Shown here: in pieces, positions 1 to 7,909 of the stretch
Numbering within the stretch: position 1 is the stretch's first letter
Layout of the letters: each line of letters opens with the position of its first letter
From: Bacteroidota bacterium
Lineage (GTDB): Bacteria > Bacteroidota > Bacteroidia > Chitinophagales > Chitinophagaceae
Direction of reading: 5' to 3'
NCBI GenBank assembly: GCA_026391125.1
Contig: JAPLEO010000152.1
Location: forward strand, 1-32,321
Length of the DNA: 32,321 nucleotides
Made by a program: the position numbers and the translations under genes
Notes under the pieces: model-generated
What the model saw: only the letters and a program-made list of their open reading frames with translations
Database searches by the model: none
Told to the model about the DNA's origin: nothing

Positions 1-2690
1 CTTTGCAACAGCCATTTCAAATTAAAGATATTGCAGATGAATATATAAATAAAAACCTATCTACAATTAATGGTATACAAGATTTGAAAATTTCAGGAGT
101 TGAAAACCTTCAAATGACGATTCAGTTTGATAAAAAGAAATGCACTAGTCTGAATATTGATCCACATCTTATTATTCTAGAACTAGAAGCTAGGATTTCA
201 GAATTTTCTCCTGGGTTTTATCACTCTAGTGATGGTTATCAATATATTATAAATAAACGTTCCAGAAACGTAGATCTTAATGAAATTGAGAATTACAAAA
301 TGTATATCAATAATGTTTCTTTTTCATTAAAAGATTTTGCAAAAATTTATATTTCCGAGCAAGAAAAATATAGCTATCTAAGAATTAATAGTAAAAACCA
401 AATTACTCTTTCAATATTTGCCAAAGAAAATGTAAATAATATTCAAATTGCTAAAATTGTAAAACAAGAAGTAAAGAAATTAACTAAAAACTTACCTGCT
501 GGGTACGAAATTCAATTAATATATGATGACACAGAATTTCTTGAAAAAGAATTACATAAAAATTATAAACGAACTTTTTTGTCAATTTCTTTTCTTCTAA
601 TTTTTGTATTTATCATTTACAGAAATTTTAAATATACTTTTATCCTTTTTTTAAGTCTAATTTTAACATTAGCAATAACTTTTATATTTTCATATATATG
701 TAAAGTAAATATTCACTTATATTCAATAGCTGGTTTAGCAATCTCATTTGGAATTATGTTAGATAGTTCTATAGTTATGTTAGATTATTATCATCAATAT
801 AAGAATAAAACTATTTTTAAATCTCTCATTTCAGCAATCTTAATTAATATTTTCGCTTTAGCATTAATATTTCTTTTACCTGATGATGAAAAAAACAAAC
901 TATATGATTTTTCATTAATCATTATTTTAGGATTGACTTCAAGCTTAATTGTATCTTATTGGCTTACTCCTGCATTACACGACCTTCTTTTTAAATTGTA
1001 TAAAAGAAAAATATATAAAGAGCCCCCCCCTAAAAATTTAATTTATTTCACAAAAAAATACGTAGAATTATATTTCATTATAATAAGTTTTATTGCAAAC
1101 TACCGTAAAATACTTTTTCTTTTTCTTATCTTTTGTTTTGGCACTCCAATATTCTTACTTCCAGTAAAAATTGAAAATAATAGGTGGTACAATAACACAA
1201 TTGGTAGTGATTATTATAACGATGAAATTAAACCCATTATTGATAACCTTACTGGAGGCACATTAAGACTATTTGTTTCAAACCTTTATGAAAATTCTCT
1301 ATTTCAAAATAGAAATATAGGGAAAACAAAACTTTATGTAAAATCCATTTTGCCCTACGGGAGTACAGCCTCTCAAATGAATAATGTATTAATCCAATTA
1401 GAAAACTCCATTTCAAATATTGAAGGAGTTGAAACTTATATTTCAAATGTTGTTAACGGGCAAAATGGTAATATAGAAATAAGTTTTAAAGATGGTTATG
1501 ATAAGACTTCATTACCATATAAATTAAAACAAAAATTAATAAAGGAATCAGAAAAAATTGGCGGGGTTATTTGGAATATTTATGGAGTAGGACAAGGATT
1601 TGGTAATAAAGGAAATGCAGAAACCCCCAAATTCTATATAGTCTTTAAAGGGTATAATTATGATAAACTTAAAAGCCAAGCAATTTTATTTGCAGATAGA
1701 ATAAGTTTAAATAAAAGAATTCAGAATATAAATATTGACGATAATTTTGAAAATCAGGAAACCAAAGGAAAACAGTTTATCCTAACTACAAACAATAAGG
1801 CTGAAATATTTCAAAATATTACAGATGAATCATTATTTAATAGTTTAGAGATTGTAACTAAACCTACGAGACCGTCTGGAATTTTTATTTTTAAAAACAA
1901 AATAACTCCTATTTACCTTACAGAAATACACTCTTTAGAATTTTCAGTAAATGATCTTTTGAATAGTACATTTTCATTATCCAAATTGCAAGCTACTCAG
2001 ATCAAACAGTTTGGTAAAATTGAAATCGATAAGCCAATAAGTAATATTCGAAAAGATGAAAGACAATATGTTAGAATATTAGGATGTGAATATTTAGGGA
2101 CACAACATTTTGGAGAATTATTTATATCAGAAAATTTAGAAACATTGAAATCTTCACTGCCAATTGGGTTTACAGCTGAAATGGGAAATGCTAATTTTAA
2201 AGGCCAAAATCAACAGAGTAGGTTTATATTAATTGGTCTTTTTATTTCTATAATATTTTGTATAACAGCAATATTATTTGAAAATTTAAAATACCCTTTA
2301 ATTGTCGTGAGTATGATTCCAATTTCTTTTATTGGTATTTTCACTATTTTTTCAGTGAGCGATTATATTTTTGATCAAGGGGGCTATGCATCTTTTATTA
2401 TGGTTAGTGGCTTAGTAACAAATGCTTCAATATTTTTAATCAATGATTACAATAGAATTACAAATTTGACAAATAATAACAAATTAAAATATGTTATTAT
2501 TAATCGGGGAAGAACTATTCTTTTAACTTCAATTGCAGCTTGTTGTGGTTTAATACCTTTTTTAATTGAAGGGCAAACTGAAGTATTTTGGTTTTCATTT
2601 TCTATAGGAACAATTGGTGGATTAATTTTTTCATTATTTGCCCTATTTTTCTGCTTACCTATTATTTTGTGGCAAAAAAGTACTAAATAA
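1..2690 (+). CDS. RND efflux permease, 5' partial
   Basis: Inner-membrane RND-superfamily permease, which would pump substrates out with a membrane-fusion protein and an outer-membrane channel. The frame is open to the window edge; about 895 residues are visible against roughly 1,000-1,050 for the family, so the first transmembrane helix and about 150 residues are missing and the apparent TTG at 3 is not a real start. Visible in order: end of the first porter domain, a TM2-TM6 cluster (about 190-330), a second periplasmic loop (about 390-730) and TM8-TM12 (about 735-890). The TM4 motif reads FGIMLDSSIVML, keeping one Asp (254) of the usual DD pair. At the TM10 position of the AcrB Lys the sequence is GLVTNASIF, without a Lys. 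Base composition is visibly more AT-rich than the downstream genes, and there is a C8 run at 1023-1030. Substrate is unknown. Confidence 0.9.
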   Translation, partial: LQQPFQIKDIADEYINKNLSTINGIQDLKISGVENLQMTIQFDKKKCTSLNIDPHLIILELEARISEFSPGFYHSSDGYQYIINKRSRNVDLNEIENYKMYINNVSFSLKDFAKIYISEQEKYSYLRINSKNQITLSIFAKENVNNIQIAKIVKQEVKKLTKNLPAGYEIQLIYDDTEFLEKELHKNYKRTFLSISFLLIFVFIIYRNFKYTFILFLSLILTLAITFIFSYICKVNIHLYSIAGLAISFGIMLDSSIVMLDYYHQYKNKTIFKSLISAILINIFALALIFLLPDDEKNKLYDFSLIIILGLTSSLIVSYWLTPALHDLLFKLYKRKIYKEPPPKNLIYFTKKYVELYFIIISFIANYRKILFLFLIFCFGTPIFLLPVKIENNRWYNNTIGSDYYNDEIKPIIDNLTGGTLRLFVSNLYENSLFQNRNIGKTKLYVKSILPYGSTASQMNNVLIQLENSISNIEGVETYISNVVNGQNGNIEISFKDGYDKTSLPYKLKQKLIKESEKIGGVIWNIYGVGQGFGNKGNAETPKFYIVFKGYNYDKLKSQAILFADRISLNKRIQNINIDDNFENQETKGKQFILTTNNKAEIFQNITDESLFNSLEIVTKPTRPSGIFIFKNKITPIYLTEIHSLEFSVNDLLNSTFSLSKLQATQIKQFGKIEIDKPISNIRKDERQYVRILGCEYLGTQHFGELFISENLETLKSSLPIGFTAEMGNANFKGQNQQSRFILIGLFISIIFCITAILFENLKYPLIVVSMIPISFIGIFTIFSVSDYIFDQGGYASFIMVSGLVTNASIFLINDYNRITNLTNNNKLKYVIINRGRTILLTSIAACCGLIPFLIEGQTEVFWFSFSIGTIGGLIFSLFALFFCLPIILWQKSTK
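1023..1030. repeat. C8 homopolymer tract inside the RND gene
   Basis: Eight consecutive C residues encode part of Pro-Pro-Pro (residues 341-343 of the visible protein) in the cytoplasmic loop after TM6. It stands out in an otherwise very AT-rich gene. A one-base slip would shift the frame and truncate the pump, so it could act as a phase-variation tract. This is inference. Confidence 0.6.
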
Positions 2691-2711
2691 TATTTTCAAT
2701 TTTTTATAATT

Positions 2712-4001
2712 TTAATTTTTTATGATTGAATTAAATGTCTGAGGATTAAAGAATTCATGCCCTTGAATTAACTCAGCATTCTCAAGCTCACTGACGCAAA
2801 TGTATTTTAGGAAAACAGCTTCACTTTTATGACTTGTAAGTTTCATAATACTAATTGCAGGTACCCCTGCTAAATAGGAATTAGTTGCAAACGACCTCCT
2901 TCCTGCGTGCGTTGAGACCAGCTCCCATTTCTTGTAGATATTTCTTGCGGTCTTACCTGCAATCGTCTTAATAATCTCAACATCACCATTTATTTTGGCC
3001 TTCTTGGCTATTTCCTTCAAGTGCCCATTAACATAAGCATTGGTATAGGATCTCGGAATCTCGTTATCGTATTTTGCTAGAATCTCTCTTACGATAGGAT
3101 GAATTGGAATAACCACCTTAGCTCTGGTCTTCATAGTTGTCTTCGTAATAAAGTGCTCTGAAATGTGTTCTTTGGTAAGGGTAGAGAAGTCGCTGAAGCG
3201 AAAACCTGTATAACAAGCAATTATGAACAAATCTCTTACAGCCTGGTAACTCTTTCCTTCACTTGTTAAGTCAACTTTATAGATATCCTGGATCTCCTTC
3301 TCTGATAGGTATATCTTGTCTACGTCTTCCAAAGGCTTTTTGAAAATCTTCGATTTGAAAAATAGGTTGGTGTTTATGCCTCTATCAGCACTAGCATTTA
3401 AAATGGTCTTAAGCACTTTAATTTGCTTGCCAACTGTATTTTTCGCAAAATTTTGACTGTTTAGGTATTGGATAAAACCATTGTAAAAGTCTTCGTTGAT
3501 CTCCTCAAAATAAAAATCCTTTTTACCTAAGTACTTTGAAAAGCCAATTAAATGCCTTCTACAAGTCTTATAGGTGAAAATTGTTGCTTCTGCCTTGTTA
3601 TTTACTTCTGTTTCAATGAATCTATTCAAAAAACCAAGTAGGGTAATACGAACTGGTTCTGGAACCACAACTATTGGTTTGGGGTTTAAATTGAATTTCT
3701 GCTCCAAATGTGCCTTTAATTCAGCTGCATTTGGGATGTACCCTTGAAACTTACAAGTTCTGAAATAGTCTTTGCCTGCCATCTCCATTTTATCGAGCCA
3801 ATCGTTTATAGCTGGATATTCTAGCCTATTGAACTTAGAAACAGCTCTTTTCTTAGTAAAATCCCAATGAGCAGGTAAAATCTTCTCACCGGTAGTAAGC
3901 ATTAGGCGCTCATAACAGTTGTATTTAGATTGCATATAAACGCTAGTAGGCACAGTCGAGTGTATATCTTTTAGATAGAAATTAAATAGTGGCATTACCA
4001 T
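2712..4001 (-). CDS. Tyrosine recombinase / site-specific integrase
   Basis: Phage-integrase-family tyrosine recombinase of the Bacteroidetes mobile-element type, 429 aa, a usual length. An N-terminal arm-binding domain (about 1-110) is followed by a SAM-like core-binding domain (about 118-215) and the catalytic domain (about 230-410). The catalytic set is complete: Arg268 (TGFRFS), a Lys in the beta-hairpin (probably 291), His365 and Arg368 (HAGRRS), His391 (SHKSE) and the nucleophile Tyr400. It should catalyse integration and excision of a genetic element. It is convergent with the AT-rich RND gene, with only about 20 bases between the stops. The first ATG (4001) is followed by another two codons on (3995); either could be the start. 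Tandem repeats lie just upstream at 4022-4047. Intact, so probably active. Confidence 0.93.
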   Translation of the reverse strand: MVMPLFNFYLKDIHSTVPTSVYMQSKYNCYERLMLTTGEKILPAHWDFTKKRAVSKFNRLEYPAINDWLDKMEMAGKDYFRTCKFQGYIPNAAELKAHLEQKFNLNPKPIVVVPEPVRITLLGFLNRFIETEVNNKAEATIFTYKTCRRHLIGFSKYLGKKDFYFEEINEDFYNGFIQYLNSQNFAKNTVGKQIKVLKTILNASADRGINTNLFFKSKIFKKPLEDVDKIYLSEKEIQDIYKVDLTSEGKSYQAVRDLFIIACYTGFRFSDFSTLTKEHISEHFITKTTMKTRAKVVIPIHPIVREILAKYDNEIPRSYTNAYVNGHLKEIAKKAKINGDVEIIKTIAGKTARNIYKKWELVSTHAGRRSFATNSYLAGVPAISIMKLTSHKSEAVFLKYICVSELENAELIQGHEFFNPQTFNSIIKN

Positions 4002-4021
4002 GATGTTGATTTTTTAGGTTG

Positions 4022-4047
4022 CTAGAGGGTTGTCTCTAGAGTTGTCT
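4022..4047. repeat. Tandem imperfect repeat upstream of integrase
   Basis: Two adjacent copies of CTAGAG-(GG)-TTGTCT: the first (4022-4035) carries two extra Gs, the second (4036-4047) does not. They sit about 20 bases upstream of the integrase start. Short direct repeats at this place are typical of arm-type binding sites or autoregulatory operators of tyrosine recombinases. The repeat is seen; the function is inferred. Confidence 0.6.
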
Positions 4048-4055
4048 GCGAAGCT

Positions 4056-4072
4056 TTCTTAAAATTTAAGAA
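4056..4072. repeat. 17-base AT-rich palindrome
   Basis: TTCTTAAA and TTTAAGAA are exact inverted copies around a single central A. The site lies between the integrase start and the candidate att region, and could be an operator or recombination-accessory site. AT-rich palindromes also arise by chance. Confidence 0.4.
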
Positions 4073-4209
4073 TTTTACAAGTAAAACGTCATTTATTTCA
4101 AGGCGCTCTAATTAAACAACATCCAAACAATAAATTATCTAAAAAATCAGCAAAAAACAGAAAGAAAAAATCTCCCCTGTTGGGCCCACTTTGTAACACA
4201 CATATAATC

Positions 4210-4248
4210 AATCACTTACGTTCAAAAAATGTAGGTGATTTTTTATTT
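4210..4248 (+). terminator. Rho-independent-type terminator hairpin
   Basis: AATCACTTAC (4210-4219) pairs with GTAGGTGATT (4231-4240) over ten positions with one G-T wobble, across an 11-base loop, and is followed by TTTTATTTT. No plus-strand gene precedes it in the visible sequence. It could be the terminator of a target gene displaced by integration, or it could stop read-through into the toxin-antitoxin pair. Confidence 0.55.
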
Positions 4249-4364
4249 TAGGGAGGAACACGCCAAGTTTAGAGTTTTTAGGTAGAAAATGGAGGTAGAT
4301 GATTGTGTTTTTATGAAGCTAAAAAAGGGGTAATTTTATTAAAATTTACAAACCGCTAAATAAT

Positions 4365-4580
4365 ATGAGACAAGTAACGGTATATACCACAGATAAGGAA
4401 TATAACCACTTTGTAGAATTGGCTAGAAACTTGCATTACGTTAAAAAAATAGAAATGGATGAAGAGCCTGCCAAAGAAATTGTTTTGGACAATATTAAGG
4501 CTGGATTAGCTGAAATGCAACTTTTCAAAAAAGGGAAACTTAAAACCACATCTGCTAAAGATTTTTTGAATGAGTTATAA
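4365..4580 (+). CDS. Small antitoxin-like protein, partner of RelE-like toxin
   Basis: A 71-residue protein directly upstream of a RelE/ParE-family toxin and overlapping it by 11 bases, the usual antitoxin-first layout of type II systems. It shows no clear helix-turn-helix. The N-terminal half begins with a beta-strand-like VTVYTT, and the C-terminal half is charged and predicted helical, ending AKDFLNEL, which fits a short antitoxin that wraps around its toxin. The role as antitoxin rests mainly on context. It would neutralise the toxin in the cytoplasm and may autoregulate the pair. It lies close to the integrase, as is common for modules carried by mobile elements. Confidence 0.7.
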   Translation: MRQVTVYTTDKEYNHFVELARNLHYVKKIEMDEEPAKEIVLDNIKAGLAEMQLFKKGKLKTTSAKDFLNEL

Positions 4581-4896
4581 AATTGAGCTTTCATACAACT
4601 TTAAAAAGGAAGCTAAAAGGCTCATTAAAAAATATCCTTCTCTTAAAACTGAACTGACTGTTCTGTTTACGGAACTTGAAGAAAACCCAACTACTGGAAC
4701 TCCGCTAGGTAACGATATTTACAAAATCCGTTTAGCTATCGCATCTAAAAATAAAGGTAAATCTGGCGGTGCTAGAGTTCTATCTTTTGTAAAAGTTACA
4801 GCAACCACCGTTCTACTATTTTCTATTTATAGCAAAGGAGAAGTCGATAATTTATCTGATAAGGAAATTAAAGAATTGATTAAGGACTATTTGTAA
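4570..4896 (+). CDS. RelE/ParE-family toxin
   Basis: A 108-residue basic protein of the RelE/ParE superfamily, in the usual size range. The core strands (IRLAIASKNKG, RVLSFVKV, TVLLFSIYSKGE) and the C-terminal NLSDKEIKEL segment match RelE-like toxins annotated as addiction-module or mRNA-interferase toxins. Members of this group typically cleave mRNA at the ribosome; ParE-like relatives poison gyrase, and sequence alone does not separate them firmly. The ATG lies inside the end of the antitoxin gene (ATGAGTTATAA overlap), implying translational coupling. The reading frame is intact. Confidence 0.82.
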   Translation: MSYKIELSYNFKKEAKRLIKKYPSLKTELTVLFTELEENPTTGTPLGNDIYKIRLAIASKNKGKSGGARVLSFVKVTATTVLLFSIYSKGEVDNLSDKEIKELIKDYL

Positions 4897-5072
4897 CATC
4901 TTATAGTTACAATTTATTCAAAAAATTTCAATTGTCTTAAACGTATGCAAATTTATTAAGTCCAAATCCAATTTTGGTAATAATTGTCATCTTTTCAATT
5001 TTCTTACCATTTAAATAAAGTTCGAGTGGCTAAAAAGTTTTGACACTTATCTTTAAAGCATTAAACTTTTAA

Positions 5073-5738
5073 ATGATGCGTAAAATTATTGGATTTGGGG
5101 AAGAGGTTGAGGGATACAAGATCCTGGTCTTGAACGAAAGAGAAATTCGTGCTGCAGCTGGTATCATGTTCTTGGCCACTTTTATCTCTTTGATGCTCAT
5201 CATATTTAAAGGAAATTTTGTGCCAATTAAATATGTGATATCCATTTTTCTTTTTGATTTTAGTATTCGTGTCTTTGTTAATCCAAAATTTTCTTCGGTA
5301 TTAATTCTGGGTAGGTTTTTTGTAAGCAATCAAAATCCTGAATATGTAGGTGCTATTCAAAAGAAATATGCTTGGTATATTGGATTGATTTTATCTGCCA
5401 CGATGTTTGTATTAATGGTATTGATGAACACCTATAGTATTATCACCGGAATTGTTTGTTTGATCTGTTTGATTTTGATGTTTTTTGAAACAGCTTTTGG
5501 CATTTGTTTGGGTTGTAAATTGTATAAAATCTTTAATAAAGAAGAAGCACAATATTGCCCTGGAGAAATTTGTGATATTAAAGCAAAACAGAACATTCAG
5601 AAAATCTCTAAAAATCAGTTTTTGGTGGTAATTGTATTTACTGTGCTTGTACTTCTAGTTTCTTTCTTCTTTACTGAGAAGCTAAGCAAAAAGCCTGTTG
5701 ATCTTTTTAAATTGGATTCTGTTGAGAAGGCCAAGTAA
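5073..5738 (+). CDS. DUF4395 family membrane protein
   Basis: A 221-residue integral membrane protein with hydrophobic segments at about 30-48, 50-68, 100-120, 122-145 and 183-200. The block FDFSIRVFVNPKFS, the GLILSATMF segment and the FGICLGCKLY motif near residue 150 match the DUF4395 family, whose function is not established. Two cysteines in the LGC-type motif (148 and 151) and a further pair around CPGEIC are conspicuous and could be redox-active or bind metal. The C-terminal tail is longer and more charged than in compact members. A second ATG follows the first immediately. It is read in the same direction as the decayed gene downstream, about 30 bases away. Confidence 0.78.
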   Translation: MMRKIIGFGEEVEGYKILVLNEREIRAAAGIMFLATFISLMLIIFKGNFVPIKYVISIFLFDFSIRVFVNPKFSSVLILGRFFVSNQNPEYVGAIQKKYAWYIGLILSATMFVLMVLMNTYSIITGIVCLICLILMFFETAFGICLGCKLYKIFNKEEAQYCPGEICDIKAKQNIQKISKNQFLVVIVFTVLVLLVSFFFTEKLSKKPVDLFKLDSVEKAK

Positions 5739-5771
5739 ATCTATATCCATTTTCTTTTTTTGTAAAATTGC

Positions 5772-6129
5772 ATGAGTACTTTACGCACAAAGGACGGCTA
5801 TGAAAAACAACTCCATGATTTCATGAGCGTTATTCTAATTGTTTGCCCTAGCTGTGCTGGCCAGGCCATTATTAAGTCTGATGGAAAGACCCCTTCAAAG
5901 GAAACAGAGGCAAATATGTTGCCTTGGACTTGTTGGTTTTCCGATTTCGCCCTTATATATTGGGTTGGATCTATTATTGACTTATATAGAAAGCCATCAG
6001 TATCTGCAAATAGGATTTACTGCCCTTAGTCTACTATTTATTGAAATTTCACTCTTAAGGATGTACACAAAGTTGTTTTGCGGACAGCATAAAAAAACAC
6101 ATCATCCTGTGGCATTTAAGTCTTCCTAA
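5772..6129 (+). pseudogene. Decayed or chimeric small gene
   Basis: Two overlapping frames each look partly real. The first (5772-6029) begins with a GYEKQLHDFMS segment and a CPSC pair, which resembles a Bacteroidetes zinc-ribbon-like hypothetical family as I recall it, but then loses similarity and ends at an early stop. The second (to 6129) has no convincing start of its own but contains a membrane-like stretch (LYIGLDLLLTYI, GFTALSLLFIEISLL) and a basic tail ending at a TAA that lies inside a strong terminator hairpin. The simplest reading is a frameshift or a fusion of two gene fragments, roughly between 5890 and 5940. Alternatively one frame is a genuine small gene. Confidence 0.4.
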
Positions 6130-6155
6130 ACAAAGATAGTTTAGGAAGATTTATA
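6121..6155 (+). terminator. Strong terminator hairpin
   Basis: TCTTCCTAAAC (6121-6131) and GTTTAGGAAGA (6139-6149) form a perfect 11-bp stem around a 7-base loop, followed by TTTATA. It lies between convergent units and includes the stop codon of the preceding frame. It probably ends the plus-strand unit. The T-tract is short, so efficiency is uncertain. Confidence 0.65.
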
Positions 6156-6196
6156 CATGTGTAGCTGTGTGCCAGTATATTTTACTTGATTAGATA

Positions 6197-6463
6197 TCAA
6201 AATTGTTTTATCAAGTTTAAATATTCAACACTCTTTTTTATTTTATAGAATGGAAGTGTTTCCATTAAATCTTTAACCTGCTCTTCATTCAGATCCTTAA
6301 ATATTAAGACTGCACCATTTTTGTTTTGTCTCAAAAACAAATGCTCTAAAAATCCTTGTGCTTTCCAGCCACCCACTACCTCTTGTTCTTGTTTTAATAT
6401 TTCAGCAAAATTACTTGGAAGATTTTCCATGTCAAGGGTTAATATTACTTGTACTTTATTCAT
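6197..6463 (-). CDS. Muconolactone-isomerase-like small protein
   Basis: An 88-residue cytosolic protein with the layout of the muconolactone delta-isomerase / dimeric alpha-beta barrel superfamily: an N-terminal strand (VQVILTL), a helix with EILKQEQEV, a GFLEHLFLR strand, a Gly-Ala-Val strand and a C-terminal LPFYKIKKSVEYLNLI element that parallels the LPLFPY segment of muconolactone isomerase. True muconolactone isomerases work in beta-ketoadipate catabolism. No other gene of that pathway is present, so the substrate is unknown. It lies about 35 bases downstream of the acyltransferase gene on the same strand and may share its transcript. Confidence 0.65.
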   Translation of the reverse strand: MNKVQVILTLDMENLPSNFAEILKQEQEVVGGWKAQGFLEHLFLRQNKNGAVLIFKDLNEEQVKDLMETLPFYKIKKSVEYLNLIKQF

Positions 6464-6499
6464 CGTATTTGTGTTTAATTGTTATCCACTTATGACAAA

Positions 6500-7582
6500 C
6501 TAAACAAGTTTCAAGGCTAGTTGAATTTTGAATTTTATTCCCTTTGTCCAAGTAGTTAACCATTTTCTAACAGGTTCATCATAGTGTTTATTGGCTAGAA
6601 TGGCTAGCAATAAGAAAAACACAGAAAGACATAAAATTGAAACTGCAGCTAATGCAAAACCTGGTTTATAAGATTTAACCCAATGCGAATACAGTTCAAT
6701 AAAAGGATAGTGTAGAATATAAATCGGATAGGATATTTGACCTATGTATTTACAAACCAGGTCTGATTTTTTGGATACATCACTTCCTGCAGCTATGGCT
6801 ATCATTAAGGGAAAAATAATTAAAATGCAAAGCGCTTCGTACAAGCCATTCATTCTTTGGTTTGGCAAAAAGAATATGACTATTAATAGAAAGGTTAATA
6901 TTGGGAAAGCATTTTTAATCTTTATTTTCCAATTCATTCGGAATAACAACAATCCTGTAAAAAACGGAAATACTACTCTAATTGGTGCAACCCAAATATG
7001 TGACCAGCCCCAGCCAAGGTGAAGGCTACCAAATTTTTGGGCTACAAACAATATACCAAGGGAGGATATTCCTACCAATACCATTAAAGCTTTATTGCTT
7101 ATTTTTTTGCCCATCATGACATATAGAATATTCACCAAATATTCCTGAAACAAAGACCATGATGCACCATTTAATGAAAATGTTTCACCTGATCTATTGG
7201 GTAAAGCAGGGGTGGGAAGCATCATAAAACTAAGGACAAAAGTAAGTATAGCCGTGGATACACTAATTGATTGGCTGTTTCCAACAAATGGATCAAGTAG
7301 GTACCCCAATATGCCAAATACAAGTCCAAGTAAAACAAGTGGATGCAGTCTAATTAGCCTTACTTTCATGAATTGGCCAACAGTCATATTGTCTATTCTG
7401 CTATCATAGGCGTAGCCAATGACAAAACCTGACATTAAGAAAAAGAAGTCAACAGCCAAAAAAGAATGATGCAAGGGGTTCTCAGAACTAGCTGGAAAAT
7501 AGGCTTGTAAAAGGTGAAAATAGACCACCATAATAGCTGCTACCCCCCTCATTCCATCTAAGATGCTTAATTGTTTCTTCAT
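6500..7582 (-). CDS. Acyltransferase 3 family membrane protein
   Basis: A 360-residue polytopic membrane protein of the acyltransferase-3 (OafA/NodX-like) family, which transfers acetyl or other acyl groups to sugars or lipids at the cell envelope. The N-terminus has the family start (LDGMRGVAAIMVVYFHL) with the conserved Arg and His, followed by FLAVDFFFLMSGFVIGY and the RLIRLHPLVLLG motif with its Arg and His. About ten hydrophobic helices follow. No SGNH hydrolase domain is fused. The acceptor is unknown; no polysaccharide gene cluster is adjacent. The start is the ATG at 7582, matching the family N-terminus. Confidence 0.9.
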   Translation of the reverse strand: MKKQLSILDGMRGVAAIMVVYFHLLQAYFPASSENPLHHSFLAVDFFFLMSGFVIGYAYDSRIDNMTVGQFMKVRLIRLHPLVLLGLVFGILGYLLDPFVGNSQSISVSTAILTFVLSFMMLPTPALPNRSGETFSLNGASWSLFQEYLVNILYVMMGKKISNKALMVLVGISSLGILFVAQKFGSLHLGWGWSHIWVAPIRVVFPFFTGLLLFRMNWKIKIKNAFPILTFLLIVIFFLPNQRMNGLYEALCILIIFPLMIAIAAGSDVSKKSDLVCKYIGQISYPIYILHYPFIELYSHWVKSYKPGFALAAVSILCLSVFFLLLAILANKHYDEPVRKWLTTWTKGIKFKIQLALKLV

Positions 7583-7909
7583 ATTCCCAATTTGATGCGT
7601 TGATTAATCTATTATTTCTTTTTAAAGCAATTCAACACATTGATACATAAAGCAAAACAGCTGCCAAAAACATAACTATATGAAAAACAAGAAGTTAAGA
7701 TTATTTTATTTAAATAATTATCCCATAATAGGAATGAAAATGATAAAATTTCCAAATTTTGCAATTTTACTGTCATTCTGAATAGTTTTTTGACAAGCTA
7801 TTTTACGACGAGACAGTCAGTGTTTCTTTGTATTTAATAGATAATCATATTTAATTATCATTTTAAATTAAATACCACTGATTCAAATTGATATAAATAG
7901 GGGAAACTT
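7583..7909. other. AT-rich intergenic region
   Basis: These 327 bases between two minus-strand genes have no open frame worth calling. They include two AT-rich palindromes (7706-7717, TTATTTAAATAA; 7745-7760, AAAATTT-CC-AAATTTT) and a weak inverted repeat GATAAT/ATTATC at 7840-7859 downstream of the DUF3500 stop. None has a clear T-tract. The promoter of the acyltransferase should lie here, but no convincing TTTG/TAnnTTTG pair was found. Confidence 0.5.

Larger units (their letters stand above)
4002..4364. other. Gene-free region next to integrase, candidate element end
   Basis: No credible gene in these 363 bases. Reading rightward it holds a tandem near-repeat (4022-4047), a 17-base palindrome (4056-4072), a GC-rich patch around GGGCCC near 4180-4190 that contrasts with its AT-rich surroundings, and a rho-independent-type hairpin (4210-4244). 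It also contains the integrase upstream region and the leader of the toxin-antitoxin pair. I found no tRNA cloverleaf or T-loop sequence. The arrangement fits the recombination end of an integrated element, but no second copy of a core site is visible in the window. Confidence 0.5.

Noticed and set aside
4150..4250. tRNA 3' end as the integration target
   Set aside because: No T-loop or acceptor stem pairing could be found; only a GC-rich patch and a hairpin are present.
7840..7859. Terminator after the DUF3500 gene
   Set aside because: The six-base stem is AT-only apart from one pair and is not followed by a T-tract on the minus strand.
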